Positions 1 through 8,514 of a stretch of DNA of 64,000 nucleotides are shown one piece after another. Below the pieces are notes generated by a model, which worked only from the letters and a program-made list of their open reading frames with translations, made no database searches and was not told the origin of the DNA. Each line of letters opens with the position of its first letter. Positions within the stretch are counted from its first letter, which is position 1. The stretch is from assembly GCF_013376455.1 (NCBI RefSeq), contig NZ_CP045504.1:3741001-3805000 (forward strand). Direction: 5' to 3'. This DNA comes from Desulfolutivibrio sulfodismutans DSM 3696 (GTDB lineage Bacteria > Desulfobacterota > Desulfovibrionia > Desulfovibrionales > Desulfovibrionaceae). Made by a program: the position numbers and the translations under genes.

Positions 1-158
1 GCGAGCGGTGCGGCCGCAACGTGGAGGTGGTCAACGCGGACATCGAGAAGCTCCAGGAGGAGGTGGCCGCGCGCCACGGCTTCGTGCTCACCGGGCACAA
101 GCTTTATCTCTACGGCGTGTGCCCGGAGTGCCGCAAGGCCGACCCGACCATCGGCTAG
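1..158 (+). CDS. Fur/PerR-family metal-dependent regulator, C-terminal part only
   Basis: The reading frame is open from base 3 to the TAG at 156-158 and gives the last 51 residues of a Fur-superfamily repressor; the rest lies outside the window. The visible part has the dimerisation-domain pattern of the family: an ERCG cysteine motif, the NVEVVNADIEKL helix, the GFVLTGHKLYLYG strand pair and a closing CPEC motif. The two Cys pairs would form the structural zinc site. Family members sense iron, zinc or peroxide. PerR-type is favoured because two peroxiredoxin genes with a palindromic operator lie elsewhere in the window, but the residues that separate PerR from Fur are not visible. Confidence 0.85.
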   Translation, partial: ERCGRNVEVVNADIEKLQEEVAARHGFVLTGHKLYLYGVCPECRKADPTIG

Positions 159-430
159 CATTGCACGTTCCGCTCTGGCGCGCACGCCGCAACGCCTTGA
201 GTGTCTGTTTTTTTGTGAACGCCACGCGGGCGCGCGTCTCTTGAAAATTCGCTCGTATTTTTACGGGAAAAGAACTCTTTCAACTTGTTGTTTCCAAACT
301 TCGGTGCGCCGGTCTTGGGGGCGCGACACGAGCGGTGCAGCTGTCGCGGCGGGGTGTCGACGCCGTGGCCATGAGGCAATGACGGACGTGAGGCGACGTC
401 GGCATGGCGGATCGCCAGGGAGAGAAGGAA

Positions 431-1615
431 ATGCGCCTGCGCCACAGCCGGGTTCTCCTGGCGGCCATCGCCATATGTCTGGCCTTCGCCACGGTTTCCC
501 GGGCCGGGGACGCCCCGCTGGTCTTCGGCCTTTTGCTCGTCGGACCTTACAACGACAAGGGCTACAGCCAGGCCCAGTACGAGGGCGGCCGGTATGTCGA
601 GGCCAAGCTGCCCGGGTCCAGGATGATCTATCTGGACCAGGTCAATCCCACGGATCGTCCCGGGATGACCATCCCCCAGGCCGTGGACGACATGGCGGCC
701 AAGGGCGCGCGGCTGGTCATCGCCGGTTCCGAGGACATGCGTGACGGCATTCTGGAGGCCGCCGTCCGGCATCCGGAGATGACCTTCCTCCATGTCTCCG
801 GCGACGACGTGCTGACGGGCAAGGCCCCGAAAAACCTGGGCAACCTGTTCGCCAAGATCGAATACGGCAAGATGATGGCCGGATTCGCCGCAGCCATGAC
901 CACCAAGACGGGAAAAATCGGCTACCTGGGACCGCTGGTCAACGACGAGACGAGGCGCGTGGCCAACGCCGCCTACCTTGGGGCGCGTTACGCCTGGGAG
1001 CATGTGCGCGGCAAAAAACCCGAGGAACTGACCTTCAAGGTGAGCTGGATCGGGTTCTGGTTCAACATCCCCGGGGTGACCGCCGACCCCAACCAGATGG
1101 CCGGGGCCTTTTTCGACCAGGGCTTCGACGTGGTCATCTCCGGCCTGGACGCCCCCGAGGCCCTGACCGTGGCCGCTGCCCGCCGCGAGGCCGGGGCCGA
1201 CGCGTACGCCCTGCCCTACGTCTACAAACCGGCCTGCCAGCTTGCCCCCGAGGCCTGCCTGGGGGTGCCCTATTTCAACTGGGGGCCGCCGTTTCTGATC
1301 ATCGCCCGGCAGGTGGCCGCCGGAACCTACCAGCCCGCCTTCGCCTGGCTGACGCCGGATTTCGCGGACATGAACGATGCGGACAAAAGTCCGGTGGGCT
1401 TTCTGCCTGGCCCGGCCCTTTCGGCGGAAAACAGGAAATACCTGGACATCTTCTCGGCCGCCCTGGGCTCTGGGGCCGTGGACCTGTACGCCGGGCCCCT
1501 GGACTACCAGGACGGCACGGTGTTCGTTCCAGCCGGGCGCACGGCCACGGAAAAGGAACAGTGGTATTGCCCGCAGCTTCTTCGCGGCATGCAGGGCCAA
1601 AGCGCCGCCAAGTAG
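431..1615 (+). CDS. BMP-family ABC transporter substrate-binding protein
   Basis: A periplasmic binding protein of the basic membrane protein (BMP/Med) family, 394 residues. The start at 431 follows a GAGAAGGA ribosome site and begins a signal peptide (MRLRHSRVLLAAIAICLAFA, cleaved near SRAG); there is no lipobox cysteine. The mature protein opens with the family strand VFGLLLVGPYNDKGYSQ and has the later LVIAGSEDM, GKIGYLGPL and DVVISGLDAPE segments of a two-lobe periplasmic fold. BMP proteins bind purine nucleosides or related small molecules. No permease or ATPase gene is adjacent, so the partner transporter must be elsewhere and the ligand cannot be named. An alternative in-frame ATG at 404 has no ribosome site. 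Confidence 0.85.
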   Translation: MRLRHSRVLLAAIAICLAFATVSRAGDAPLVFGLLLVGPYNDKGYSQAQYEGGRYVEAKLPGSRMIYLDQVNPTDRPGMTIPQAVDDMAAKGARLVIAGSEDMRDGILEAAVRHPEMTFLHVSGDDVLTGKAPKNLGNLFAKIEYGKMMAGFAAAMTTKTGKIGYLGPLVNDETRRVANAAYLGARYAWEHVRGKKPEELTFKVSWIGFWFNIPGVTADPNQMAGAFFDQGFDVVISGLDAPEALTVAAARREAGADAYALPYVYKPACQLAPEACLGVPYFNWGPPFLIIARQVAAGTYQPAFAWLTPDFADMNDADKSPVGFLPGPALSAENRKYLDIFSAALGSGAVDLYAGPLDYQDGTVFVPAGRTATEKEQWYCPQLLRGMQGQSAAK

Positions 1616-1660
1616 GGCCCGCCGGGGGCGGGGGGGGCAGTGAACGCCGGGAGGGTTGCT

Positions 1661-1715
1661 TCCCCTGGCGTCCCCTGACTTCCCCTGACGTCCCTGGGCA
1701 TCCCTGGACATCCCA
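1661..1715. repeat. Tandem 10-bp repeat upstream of the acyltransferase gene
   Basis: Five consecutive units of exactly 10 bases of the form TCCC(C)TG followed by three to four variable bases run from 1661, with a degraded sixth unit (TCCCATAATT). The array sits in the 141-bp gap between the BMP gene and the acyltransferase start at 1757. A period close to one helical turn puts every unit on the same face of the DNA. Confidence 0.7.
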
Positions 1716-1756
1716 TAATTGCGCGGCGGGAAATGCCATCAGGCAGGAGGGGGGAC

Positions 1757-2479
1757 ATGGCCGACGTTTTCGACCAGATGATCGCGCGCATCCGCAAAAT
1801 CATCGATGCCGGGCTCGACGCCGACGCCACCATGCGGGTGCTGGAGATACTGGAGGCCCCGTTCGTCTCCGAAGGCATCCTGGAGAAGGCACGGCTCTAC
1901 AGCGAGACCCTTCCCAAGGCCGAGGAGCGGCCCTTCACGCCCACCGAACGGTATCTGCATTTTTTATGGGACGCCTTCGACAAGCTGCCCCTGTGTCTTA
2001 TTGTGCCGTTTTCCATCCCCTTCCGGCGGCTGGTGGCCGAGCGGCTGTTCGAGGCCTGCGGCCGGGCGTTTGTGTGCGAGGAGAACGTGCGGTTTAATTT
2101 CGGGCAGTTTTTGACCGTCGGGGACAACGTGTTTTTCAACCGGGGCGTGTTTTTGGACACCAAGGGCGGCGTGGAAATCGGGGATTCGGCGGCCCTGGCC
2201 GAGGACGTGCGCATTTTCACCCACGGCCACGACGAGGCCTCGCACATGACCCGGTCCTACGCGCCGGTGAGGATCGGGGCCTATGCCAAGATCTACGCCG
2301 GGGCCACGCTCATGCCCGGGGTGACGGTGGGGGAGCAGGCCCTGGTGGCCTCGGGGTCGGTGGTGACGCACGACGTGCCGCCGAACATGGTGGCGGCGGG
2401 CATCCCGGCCAAGGTGATCCGGGAGCGGCGCACCGGCGGCCGGTCAGGAGAGGAATTGGAGCATATCTGGCTGTTTTGA
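1757..2479 (+). CDS. Hexapeptide-repeat acyltransferase (maltose/NodL acetyltransferase-like)
   Basis: A 240-residue protein with an N-terminal helical region of about 105 residues and a C-terminal left-handed beta-helix. The helix part shows the repeats GVEIGDSAALAEDVRI, PVRIGAYAKIYAGATLMPGV and TVGEQALVASGSVVTHDV, ending in the family signature MVAAGIPAKVIRER. THGHD at about residue 157 carries the likely catalytic histidine. Such enzymes transfer acetyl groups from acetyl-CoA to a sugar or similar acceptor. The start is set by AGGAGGG just before the ATG; an upstream in-frame ATG at 1733 has no site. The 3' end overlaps the opposing gene at 2444-2479. Confidence 0.85.
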   Translation: MADVFDQMIARIRKIIDAGLDADATMRVLEILEAPFVSEGILEKARLYSETLPKAEERPFTPTERYLHFLWDAFDKLPLCLIVPFSIPFRRLVAERLFEACGRAFVCEENVRFNFGQFLTVGDNVFFNRGVFLDTKGGVEIGDSAALAEDVRIFTHGHDEASHMTRSYAPVRIGAYAKIYAGATLMPGVTVGEQALVASGSVVTHDVPPNMVAAGIPAKVIRERRTGGRSGEELEHIWLF

Positions 2480-4102
2480 GGAGTTCCGCCTTCCGTCCGC
2501 TTCCGCAAAATACCGCCCCGCCACGCAGGCCGCGGCCGCGCAGGCCGTAAACTCGATCATTTCCGGGGCCGAGATGCGGCCGTTGAACTCCCCCAGGTGC
2601 GGCCCGGTGGGAATGGCCACATCCGCCGCGCCACGGCGCAGCCCCAGCGCCTCCTGACGCGGCATCCCGCGCCGGGTCAAAAACTCCACGAACGCCGCGT
2701 CGCTCATGTTCTCCTGATCCGCCACCCGCAGCATCTCCACCATGTGCCGGTCCACCCCCATCTCCTCGATGAGCCGCGCCGCCAGCCCCTCGCGGTCAAA
2801 CGGCAGCGCCCCGGCCGGGGCACGGCCGGTAAATCCCTGGTAATAGGCGTCGTAGATCGTGGTCAGGGCCTCGGCCAGAAGCGCCGGATCGAACAACTCC
2901 CGGGCGTCCGCCGGTCGGCCGTCCGGCCCGAGCCCCACCCGCGCAGGCTCCTTGAACCGGAAATAGCTCCCGGTCACCAGCAAAAGCCCCAGCAGATGAT
3001 CCCCCATGCACTTGTAAAGCGGCCCGGTGGGCCCGGCATGGGACACGAAGTGCTCGAAGTCGCGCAGGCCGCTTGGCCCGAAATTGGGGAACCGGGTGGA
3101 GGCCAGCCATTGGTCCAGGCGGCCCATGCGCCGCCAGTCGTAGAGGCCCTCGTCGGAACGCCGCTCCCGCTGCACCCGGTTGTGGAAAAGCGGGATGGGG
3201 GCCGTATGCACGATGCCCCGGGCGGCGAGCCGCCCGAACAGCAGGGCGTTTTGCCCAAGCACCGCCAAAAGCTCCCGGCCGCCCAGGCCGCCATCCGGCC
3301 CATGCTCGTTGGGGTAGCGGAAATAGTCGGCCCGGGCCACATAGGCCATGGCCACCCCCCCGGCCAGGGTGGCGGGGTCCAGGCCCACCCGGGCCAGAGG
3401 GGCGTCCGCGACCCGGAAGACCGCCTGTCCGGCCACACGCAGCGGCCGGGGGACGTGGAAGGGCACGGGCATGTCCCGGGCCTCGGCGGCCAGATGCTCC
3501 ATCCAGGCCGCCTCCAGGGCCAGCCCGGATGCAGGCTCGCCAAGGCGCAGGAACTTCACGGCCACGACCCGCCCGTCGCCGGGAAGGGGCATGATCAGGG
3601 TCCGCCCGGCCCGGGCCGGGATGGCGTTGCCGGTGGGGGGCGGGCCACTGCCGGTGTCGGCCTGTCGGCCCGCGTCAGCCAGGCGAAGAAGCGCCGTCCA
3701 GGCGATGTCCGGCGTGTGGGATGCGTCCGGCTTGGGAGGGCCTGTCTCGTCCATCTGTGGGCCTCGAACCGACAGGGGCAACGCCCCCACGGCGTCGGCG
3801 GCGGCCATGCGCGGCTTGCCGGGCCGGGCCAGGGCCGTCTCCACGCCCGCAAAGGCCCGGGCCGCCAGTTCCCTGTCCGGGGCGCTGCGGCACAGGTCCA
3901 AAAGGACGGCGGCCGCGTCGCGGTACAGGAACCGGGCCTGGGTCTGGGAGGCGTGGGGGGCCTGGGCCAACAGATCGGCCAGGGCGGCTACGGAATCCGG
4001 CGTGACCTCGGCCGGGCGCTGCCGGGTGATGTCCGCCAGACGGCGCACGGCCAGATAGGCGGCCTGAAAGTCGGTTCCAGCCAAGCCCTGATGCTGGGTC
4101 AT
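2444..4102 (-). CDS. Kinase-fold-like protein, possibly SidJ-related pseudokinase
   Basis: A 552-residue protein without signal peptide or membrane segments. The first 150 residues are alanine-rich and helical. The rest has features of a divergent protein-kinase fold: a VVAVKFLRLGE strand with a candidate ATP lysine, then YPNEHG, GIVHTAPIPLFHNRVQ and a conserved-looking YDWRRMGRLDQW segment followed by GLRDFEHF. I associate this pattern with proteins annotated as SidJ-related pseudokinases in Desulfovibrio; SidJ itself is a Legionella calmodulin-dependent glutamylase. No classical HRD or DFG motif is visible, so ordinary kinase activity is doubtful. It is the last gene of the minus-strand run that starts with the carbamoyltransferase cluster, 96 bp downstream of the secreted-protein gene. 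Confidence 0.55.
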   Translation of the reverse strand: MTQHQGLAGTDFQAAYLAVRRLADITRQRPAEVTPDSVAALADLLAQAPHASQTQARFLYRDAAAVLLDLCRSAPDRELAARAFAGVETALARPGKPRMAAADAVGALPLSVRGPQMDETGPPKPDASHTPDIAWTALLRLADAGRQADTGSGPPPTGNAIPARAGRTLIMPLPGDGRVVAVKFLRLGEPASGLALEAAWMEHLAAEARDMPVPFHVPRPLRVAGQAVFRVADAPLARVGLDPATLAGGVAMAYVARADYFRYPNEHGPDGGLGGRELLAVLGQNALLFGRLAARGIVHTAPIPLFHNRVQRERRSDEGLYDWRRMGRLDQWLASTRFPNFGPSGLRDFEHFVSHAGPTGPLYKCMGDHLLGLLLVTGSYFRFKEPARVGLGPDGRPADARELFDPALLAEALTTIYDAYYQGFTGRAPAGALPFDREGLAARLIEEMGVDRHMVEMLRVADQENMSDAAFVEFLTRRGMPRQEALGLRRGAADVAIPTGPHLGEFNGRISAPEMIEFTACAAAACVAGRYFAEADGRRNSSKQPDMLQFLS

Positions 4103-4198
4103 GGCGATTCGGATGCGGCCAAGGGGCCGACGGGCCGGGGACGAAGCGTCCGGGAAGGGGCCTGTGGGCGGGCCGTGGTCATGGGGCGGCGGGGACGG

Positions 4199-4636
4199 CT
4201 ATTTGCCGCAGCACCGGGCGTTTTTGAGCGGCGAGCAGGGGGCCGGTTTCATGTCCAGGTCGATGCAGCCGTTGGTGTAGTCGCGGATGATCTCGGCCGA
4301 GGCCATGCGGCCGTGCCAGGACTTGCTGGTGATGATGGCCAGATTCTCGTTCACCTGGATGTAGAACTCGGTGAAATGGGAACCGAAATGGACGTTGTAG
4401 ACGTAGGTGCCGTCGCGCACGCCCATGAACTGGAATTCCTCGGGCGGTTTGCAGGTGGCCATGGACAAGGCCCGGATGAAGGCGCACTCCATCACGGCCT
4501 GTTCGTCGAAGGCGGCGGCCGGGGAGGGCAGGCCCGGCACGGCGGCCAGGCCCGCCAGCAGAACGGCCAGGGTCAGGGCGACACGCGTCAGCCTGGAAAG
4601 GGGGCGCAAAAGGGACCGGAAAAGGGCTCGGGACAT
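4199..4636 (-). CDS. Small secreted protein of unknown function with Cys-Cys C-terminus
   Basis: A 145-residue protein that starts at an ATG 28 bp after the carbamoyltransferase stop. It has an arginine-rich N-terminus, a hydrophobic stretch (VALTLAVLLAGLAAVPGL) and an AAAF cleavage region, so it should be exported. The mature part of about 100 residues has cysteines in MECAF, MATCKPP, NGCID and PAPCSP and ends NARCCGK, which suggests disulfides in the periplasm. I do not recognise the family. Its tight spacing behind the carbamoyltransferase suggests the same transcript. The reading frame is also open upstream over the carbamoyltransferase gene, but that part is a shadow frame. Confidence 0.7.
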   Translation of the reverse strand: MSRALFRSLLRPLSRLTRVALTLAVLLAGLAAVPGLPSPAAAFDEQAVMECAFIRALSMATCKPPEEFQFMGVRDGTYVYNVHFGSHFTEFYIQVNENLAIITSKSWHGRMASAEIIRDYTNGCIDLDMKPAPCSPLKNARCCGK

Positions 4637-4664
4637 GCGGCCTCCGTGCGTATCGGCGCGGGCG

Positions 4665-6530
4665 TCAATCCAGCTCGTATTCGTCGCGCCAGTCTTCGGT
4701 CTCGGCCCAGGCGGGCTGGTCGGCCTTGCTGAACAGGCAGTCGCCGATGACCAGATGGTCCATCTCCGTGCGCATGAAGCAGCGGTAGGCGTCTTCGGGG
4801 GTGCAGACGATGGGTTCGCCGCGCACGTTGAAGCTGGTGTTGACCACCACGGGGCAGCCCTCGCGTTCGTTGAAGCGGGAGATGAGCCGCCAGTAGCGTT
4901 CATTGGTCTGGCGATGCACGGTCTGTACCCGGGCCGAGAAGTCCACATGGGTGATGGCCGGAAGCGTGGACCGCTCCACATAAAGCCTCTCGAACATGGG
5001 CTTTTGGGAATAGCCCTCGGGCAGGGGTTTGCGCAGGGCCTCGGCCACCGGGGCCACCAGGAGCATATAGGGCGACGGGCGATCCAGTTCGAAGCACTCC
5101 GAGACCTTTTCAGCCAGGACAGAGGGGGCAAAGGGCCGGAATCCTTCGCGGTATTTGATCTTGAGGTTGAGCTTTTTCTGCATCTCGGGATGGCGCGGGT
5201 CGCCCAGGATGCTGCGGCCGCCCAGGGCCCGGGGGCCGTATTCCATGCGTCCCTGAAACCAGCCCACGGCGTGTCCGGCGGCCAGATGGGCGCAGACCGT
5301 GTCGCACAGGGCGTCGAAATCCTCGAAGCGGGTGAAGGGGGCCTGGCGGCGGCTGGCCAGTCGCTTGACGTCGGCCGTGGTGAATCTGGGGCCGAGGTAG
5401 GAGCCGCGCATGCGGTCCAGGGCCCCTTTGGGCAGGGGGGTGCGGTCCTTGCCCATCCAGATGTGCCAAGCGGCCATGGCCGCGCCCACGGCCCCGCCTG
5501 CGTCGCCTGCGGCGGGCTGGATCCAGATGTCGTCGAAAAGTCCCGAGCGCAGAAGCTTGCCGTTGGCCACGCAGTTTAAGGCCACGCCGCCGGCCATGGT
5601 CAGGTGGCGGCAGCCGGTCAGGTCGCGGGCGGTTTTGGCCAGACGCAGGACCGCCTCTTCCGTGACCTGCTGGATGGCCAGGGCCAGATCCATGTGCTCC
5701 TGGCCGAGCTCGCTCTCGGGTTCGCGGCGCGGCAGGGAGAAAGCCGCCTCCCACCTGGCGTCGCGGGTCATGGTCAGGCCCGTGGCGTAGTTGAAAAAGT
5801 CCATGTTGAGCAGCATGGACCCGTCGTCCCGAAGATCCACGATCTCGTCCAGGATGGCCTTCTTGTAGCCTTCCACCCGGGCCCCGCCCTCAATGCCGTA
5901 GGGGGCCAGGCCCATGAGCTTGTATTCCCCGGAATTGACCTTGAAGCCGCAGTAGTAGGTGAAGGCGGAATACAGAAGCCCCAGGGAGTGTGGGAAATCC
6001 AGCTCGCGCAGAAACGTGATGTCTTTGCCCTTGCCGTGGGCGATGGCCGTGGTGGCCCATTCGCCCACGCCGTCCACGGTCAGGATGGCGGCCTCGTCGA
6101 ACGGAGAGGGATAGAAGGCGCTGGCGGCATGGGAGAGGTGGTGTTCGGGAAAAAGGATGCGCGGCTTGCCGGGCCCAAGCTTGGCCAGCTCCTCGCGCAG
6201 CATCTTGCGCATGAAGAGCTTTTCCTTGATCCACACCGGGATGGCCGACAAAAAGCTCGGCAGTCCCATGGGCGCGAACCCGTGGTAGGTCTCGAGCAGC
6301 CGCTCGAACTTGAGGTAGGGCTTGTCGTAAAAGACCACGGCCGCCACCTCGGGCAGGCTGATTCCGGCCTCGGCCAGGACATAGGCCCCGGCTTTGGCCG
6401 GGAAGGCCGGGTCGTGCTTTTTGCGGGTGAACCGCTCTTCGTGGGCCGCAGCCACGATCTGGCCGTCGCGCAAAAGCGCGGCGGCGCTGTCGTGGTAATA
6501 GGCGGAGATGCCAAGGATGTATTCGGGCAT
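4665..6530 (-). CDS. Carbamoyltransferase (NodU/CmcH/TobZ family)
   Basis: A 621-residue enzyme that transfers the carbamoyl group of carbamoyl phosphate, through a carbamoyl-adenylate, to a hydroxyl of a sugar or secondary metabolite. The N-terminal Kae1-like domain opens with YILGISAYYHDSAAALLRDG and contains HHLSHAASAFYPSPF and AILTVDGVGEW; the C-terminal domain has GWFQGRMEYGPRALGGRSIL and VVVNTSFNVRGEPIV. Length and motifs are complete. The start at 6530 is the family's usual MPEYILGIS; the frame stays open further upstream without support. DUF5989 and SxtJ-like genes lie immediately upstream on the same strand, an association common for this subfamily in bacteria. The acceptor is not known. 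Confidence 0.92.
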   Translation of the reverse strand: MPEYILGISAYYHDSAAALLRDGQIVAAAHEERFTRKKHDPAFPAKAGAYVLAEAGISLPEVAAVVFYDKPYLKFERLLETYHGFAPMGLPSFLSAIPVWIKEKLFMRKMLREELAKLGPGKPRILFPEHHLSHAASAFYPSPFDEAAILTVDGVGEWATTAIAHGKGKDITFLRELDFPHSLGLLYSAFTYYCGFKVNSGEYKLMGLAPYGIEGGARVEGYKKAILDEIVDLRDDGSMLLNMDFFNYATGLTMTRDARWEAAFSLPRREPESELGQEHMDLALAIQQVTEEAVLRLAKTARDLTGCRHLTMAGGVALNCVANGKLLRSGLFDDIWIQPAAGDAGGAVGAAMAAWHIWMGKDRTPLPKGALDRMRGSYLGPRFTTADVKRLASRRQAPFTRFEDFDALCDTVCAHLAAGHAVGWFQGRMEYGPRALGGRSILGDPRHPEMQKKLNLKIKYREGFRPFAPSVLAEKVSECFELDRPSPYMLLVAPVAEALRKPLPEGYSQKPMFERLYVERSTLPAITHVDFSARVQTVHRQTNERYWRLISRFNEREGCPVVVNTSFNVRGEPIVCTPEDAYRCFMRTEMDHLVIGDCLFSKADQPAWAETEDWRDEYELD

Positions 6531-6541
6531 GTCGGTTTCGG

Positions 6542-6691
6542 CTAGAACAGGGTGTAGATGAAAGGGGCCACGGCCGAGCCGCTGGTCAAGACCACCAGTG
6601 CGCCGAAAAGCAACAGGGTCAGGATGATGGGCAGAAGCCAGAATTTTTTTCTGACCCGCAAAAAGCCCCACAATTCTCGCAAAAATTCCAT
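6542..6691 (-). CDS. DUF5989-type small membrane protein
   Basis: A 49-residue protein with the family pattern: an N-terminal MEFLRELWGFLRVRKKFWLL, one transmembrane helix (LPIILTLLLFGALVVL) and the closing GSAVAPFIYTLF. It has a good ribosome site (GGAGG, 4 bases before the ATG) and stops 11 bp before the carbamoyltransferase start. Genes of this family accompany NodU-like carbamoyltransferases; the role is unknown, possibly to hold the enzyme at the membrane. Confidence 0.85.
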   Translation of the reverse strand: MEFLRELWGFLRVRKKFWLLPIILTLLLFGALVVLTSGSAVAPFIYTLF

Positions 6692-6839
6692 ATGGCCTCC
6701 GGATGTCCTCGCGGCGCGTCCGTTACGGGCGGCGCGGGAGTGTCGTCACATGGTCAAAAAAAGGTTTCGCCCGCAAAAAAAACAGTCGGCCGACGTCTCC
6801 GGTTGGAGCGGCAGGCCTGTGGCCCGAAGGGCGACGCCG

Positions 6840-7253
6840 TCAAAAAGGCTGCTCGATGTCTGCGGCCGTAAAGGTGTGGTCGCGGACCCGGAACACCGAC
6901 TCCGTACCCTTTTTCCAGCAGGCGATATGCAGGCTGTCCTTGCCCAGGGCCTTGCGCAAAAGCCCCATGGGCGTCAGCACCAGGAAAAAGGCCAGGGAGA
7001 GGATGACCTTGGACATGACCGTTCCCAGGACGTGGGACAGGCCGAACCAGACCCGGGCCAGGGGCTTGTAGACACCGGGGGAGATCATGTTCACCAAAAG
7101 GACCAGGATGGCCGTGGGCAGCATGGCCCGGTAGCCGCCGATCCAGGCGAACAAAAGACAGATGAGCACCATGGCCATGCCCGTGTCCCGGGCCTGGGCC
7201 GTGGTGGCCTTTGTCCAAAACGAGCCCTTGGGGGGCTTTTTCATCGTATCCAT
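6840..7253 (-). CDS. SxtJ-family membrane protein
   Basis: A 137-residue inner-membrane protein. After a short basic start (MDTMKKPPKGS) it has two hydrophobic segments around MVLICLLFAWIGGY and LPTAILVLLVNMISPGVYKP, a WFGLSHVLGTVMSKVILSL amphipathic helix and a third hydrophobic run FFLVLTPMG. The sequence and its place next to DUF5989 and the carbamoyltransferase fit the SxtJ family, named from a saxitoxin cluster but widespread and of unknown function. The start is uncertain: ATGs at 7253 and 7244 and a farther in-frame start at 7301 all lack a clear ribosome site. Confidence 0.75.
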   Translation of the reverse strand: MDTMKKPPKGSFWTKATTAQARDTGMAMVLICLLFAWIGGYRAMLPTAILVLLVNMISPGVYKPLARVWFGLSHVLGTVMSKVILSLAFFLVLTPMGLLRKALGKDSLHIACWKKGTESVFRVRDHTFTAADIEQPF

Positions 7254-7496
7254 GGTGGTATGCCGTCCGAGCCGGGAGGTTACGAAAAAATGAGAGCGCA
7301 TCCGGCCACGCGCCGAAGCCTATGCCATACGCCGCAAGGCCGCGCATTCCTACCTTTCGGCGGGCGCGGGCGTCAAGCTGTCTCTGGAGCGCCCGTGGCG
7401 GCGGGATTTTCGATGGGATGGCGACCCGGGCGCGGCCGCACATCGGCCGTTCCCGGCGGGGACGGCGGATGTGCGGCTGCGCTGCGGAAGCGACGC

Positions 7497-7955
7497 TTAT
7501 TGCGGATTGTAGACCTGGAAGGTCTTTTTCGCCGTGGAGCCGTCCTCGGCCGCAACCTCCAGAGTCCAGTCCCCGCTGACCATTTCCCATTCCTGCTCGA
7601 AGGTGAAGATGCAGTTGTACTGGACGCCCACCTGCACGGTGTCGGTGGTCTCGGTCTTGAATTCCACCTCTTTCTTGGCCGGGTTGATCATGCCCGGCGA
7701 GGTGGTGATGATGCGGATGGCGGCCTGCCCGCCCTCGGGTTTTTTGACCTGGAAGCGGAACCCGAAGGTGGTGCCGAGCTTTTTGGGCACGGCCTCGGTC
7801 TGAAGCGTCAGGGTGTTGCCGTCATAGATGCCGAAATCCACGATCTCGATGGAATCGGGAGGGGGTGGGGGCTCGTCGCCGCCGAACAGATTGAAGCCGG
7901 AGCAGGAAGCCAGAAACAGGGTCAGGATCGGGAGCACGAGCAACATACGTTTCAC
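7497..7955 (-). CDS. DUF3859 lipoprotein
   Basis: A 152-residue exported lipoprotein. The GTG at 7955 is chosen because AAGGAGG lies seven bases upstream; an ATG at 7946 is too far from it. The signal peptide ends in the lipobox LASC, so the mature cysteine is acylated. A proline run (five P) links to a domain starting SIEIVDFGIYDG, the opening of DUF3859, followed by beta strands such as FGFRFQVKKPEGG and WEMVSGDWTLEV. No enzymatic residues are evident. It is probably a periplasmic Ig-like fold of unknown role. It stands 243 bp upstream of the SxtJ gene and may be a separate unit. Confidence 0.75.
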   Translation of the reverse strand: MKRMLLVLPILTLFLASCSGFNLFGGDEPPPPPDSIEIVDFGIYDGNTLTLQTEAVPKKLGTTFGFRFQVKKPEGGQAAIRIITTSPGMINPAKKEVEFKTETTDTVQVGVQYNCIFTFEQEWEMVSGDWTLEVAAEDGSTAKKTFQVYNPQ

Positions 7956-8016
7956 GGAGAAACCTCCTTGGGGTCCGCATCGAATCAAGGGAGTCAAACG
8001 AAATGCCGGACGTCTG

Positions 8017-8514
8017 TCAAGGCATGTCCACGCCAGCGCCGCCCGGGGCGGCGTAGGCCACGTCCAAAAGCGGGGTCTTGCCCGAAAAAAAGGCGTCGAT
8101 CCGGGCCTTTTCCGAAAGGAGCACGCGCAGCCTGGAGACCGGAAGCGGGCTCTGTTCGCCGCCGTAGAGCATCACGGCCCGGTCGATGAAGGAGGCCGGC
8201 ACGACATCAATCGGCATACGCATGACCCGGGGCGAACCGTCCGTCAGGATGGCCACGGGACCGTCCAGGCGGGCATGCGCGGCGTCCACCAGAAGATTTC
8301 CCGTGCGCACCAGGGTCTCTTCGGTGACCGCCAGGGGCGTTGCGGCCCATTTGGCCAAAAAGGCCACAAAGGCCGGTCGCGGGGCCACATAGGCGAAGGG
8401 ATCCACCTTGCAGGCCACGGACGTGCCCGGGACATTCAGGATGTCCGGGTTGTCGCGATAGCGCATCCCCAGGGCCTTTTCCAGCCGGGGGAGAATCTCG
8501 CTGTAATCGATCAT
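8017..8514 (-). CDS. Conserved hypothetical protein
   Basis: A 165-residue cytoplasmic protein beginning MIDYSEILPRLEKALG. Its start codon overlaps the stop of the radical SAM gene as ATGA, so it is the third gene of a tightly coupled operon. The sequence alternates helix and strand (DILNVPGTSVACKVDPFAYV, GPVAILTDGSPRVMRMPIDV) with no cofactor motif or family that I recognise. Translational coupling with the photolyase-like enzyme suggests joint function. Confidence 0.7.
   Translation of the reverse strand: MIDYSEILPRLEKALGMRYRDNPDILNVPGTSVACKVDPFAYVAPRPAFVAFLAKWAATPLAVTEETLVRTGNLLVDAAHARLDGPVAILTDGSPRVMRMPIDVVPASFIDRAVMLYGGEQSPLPVSRLRVLLSEKARIDAFFSGKTPLLDVAYAAPGGAGVDMP

Noticed and set aside
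155..1711. 518-codon open frame on the minus strand opposite the BMP gene
   Set aside because: It is antisense to a clear binding protein with signal peptide and ribosome site; its product is arginine/glycine/proline-rich without any family pattern, as expected of shadow frames in GC-rich DNA.
2597..4732. 711-codon plus-strand open frame
   Set aside because: Shadow of the kinase-like and secreted-protein genes on the minus strand; low-complexity product and no ribosome site.
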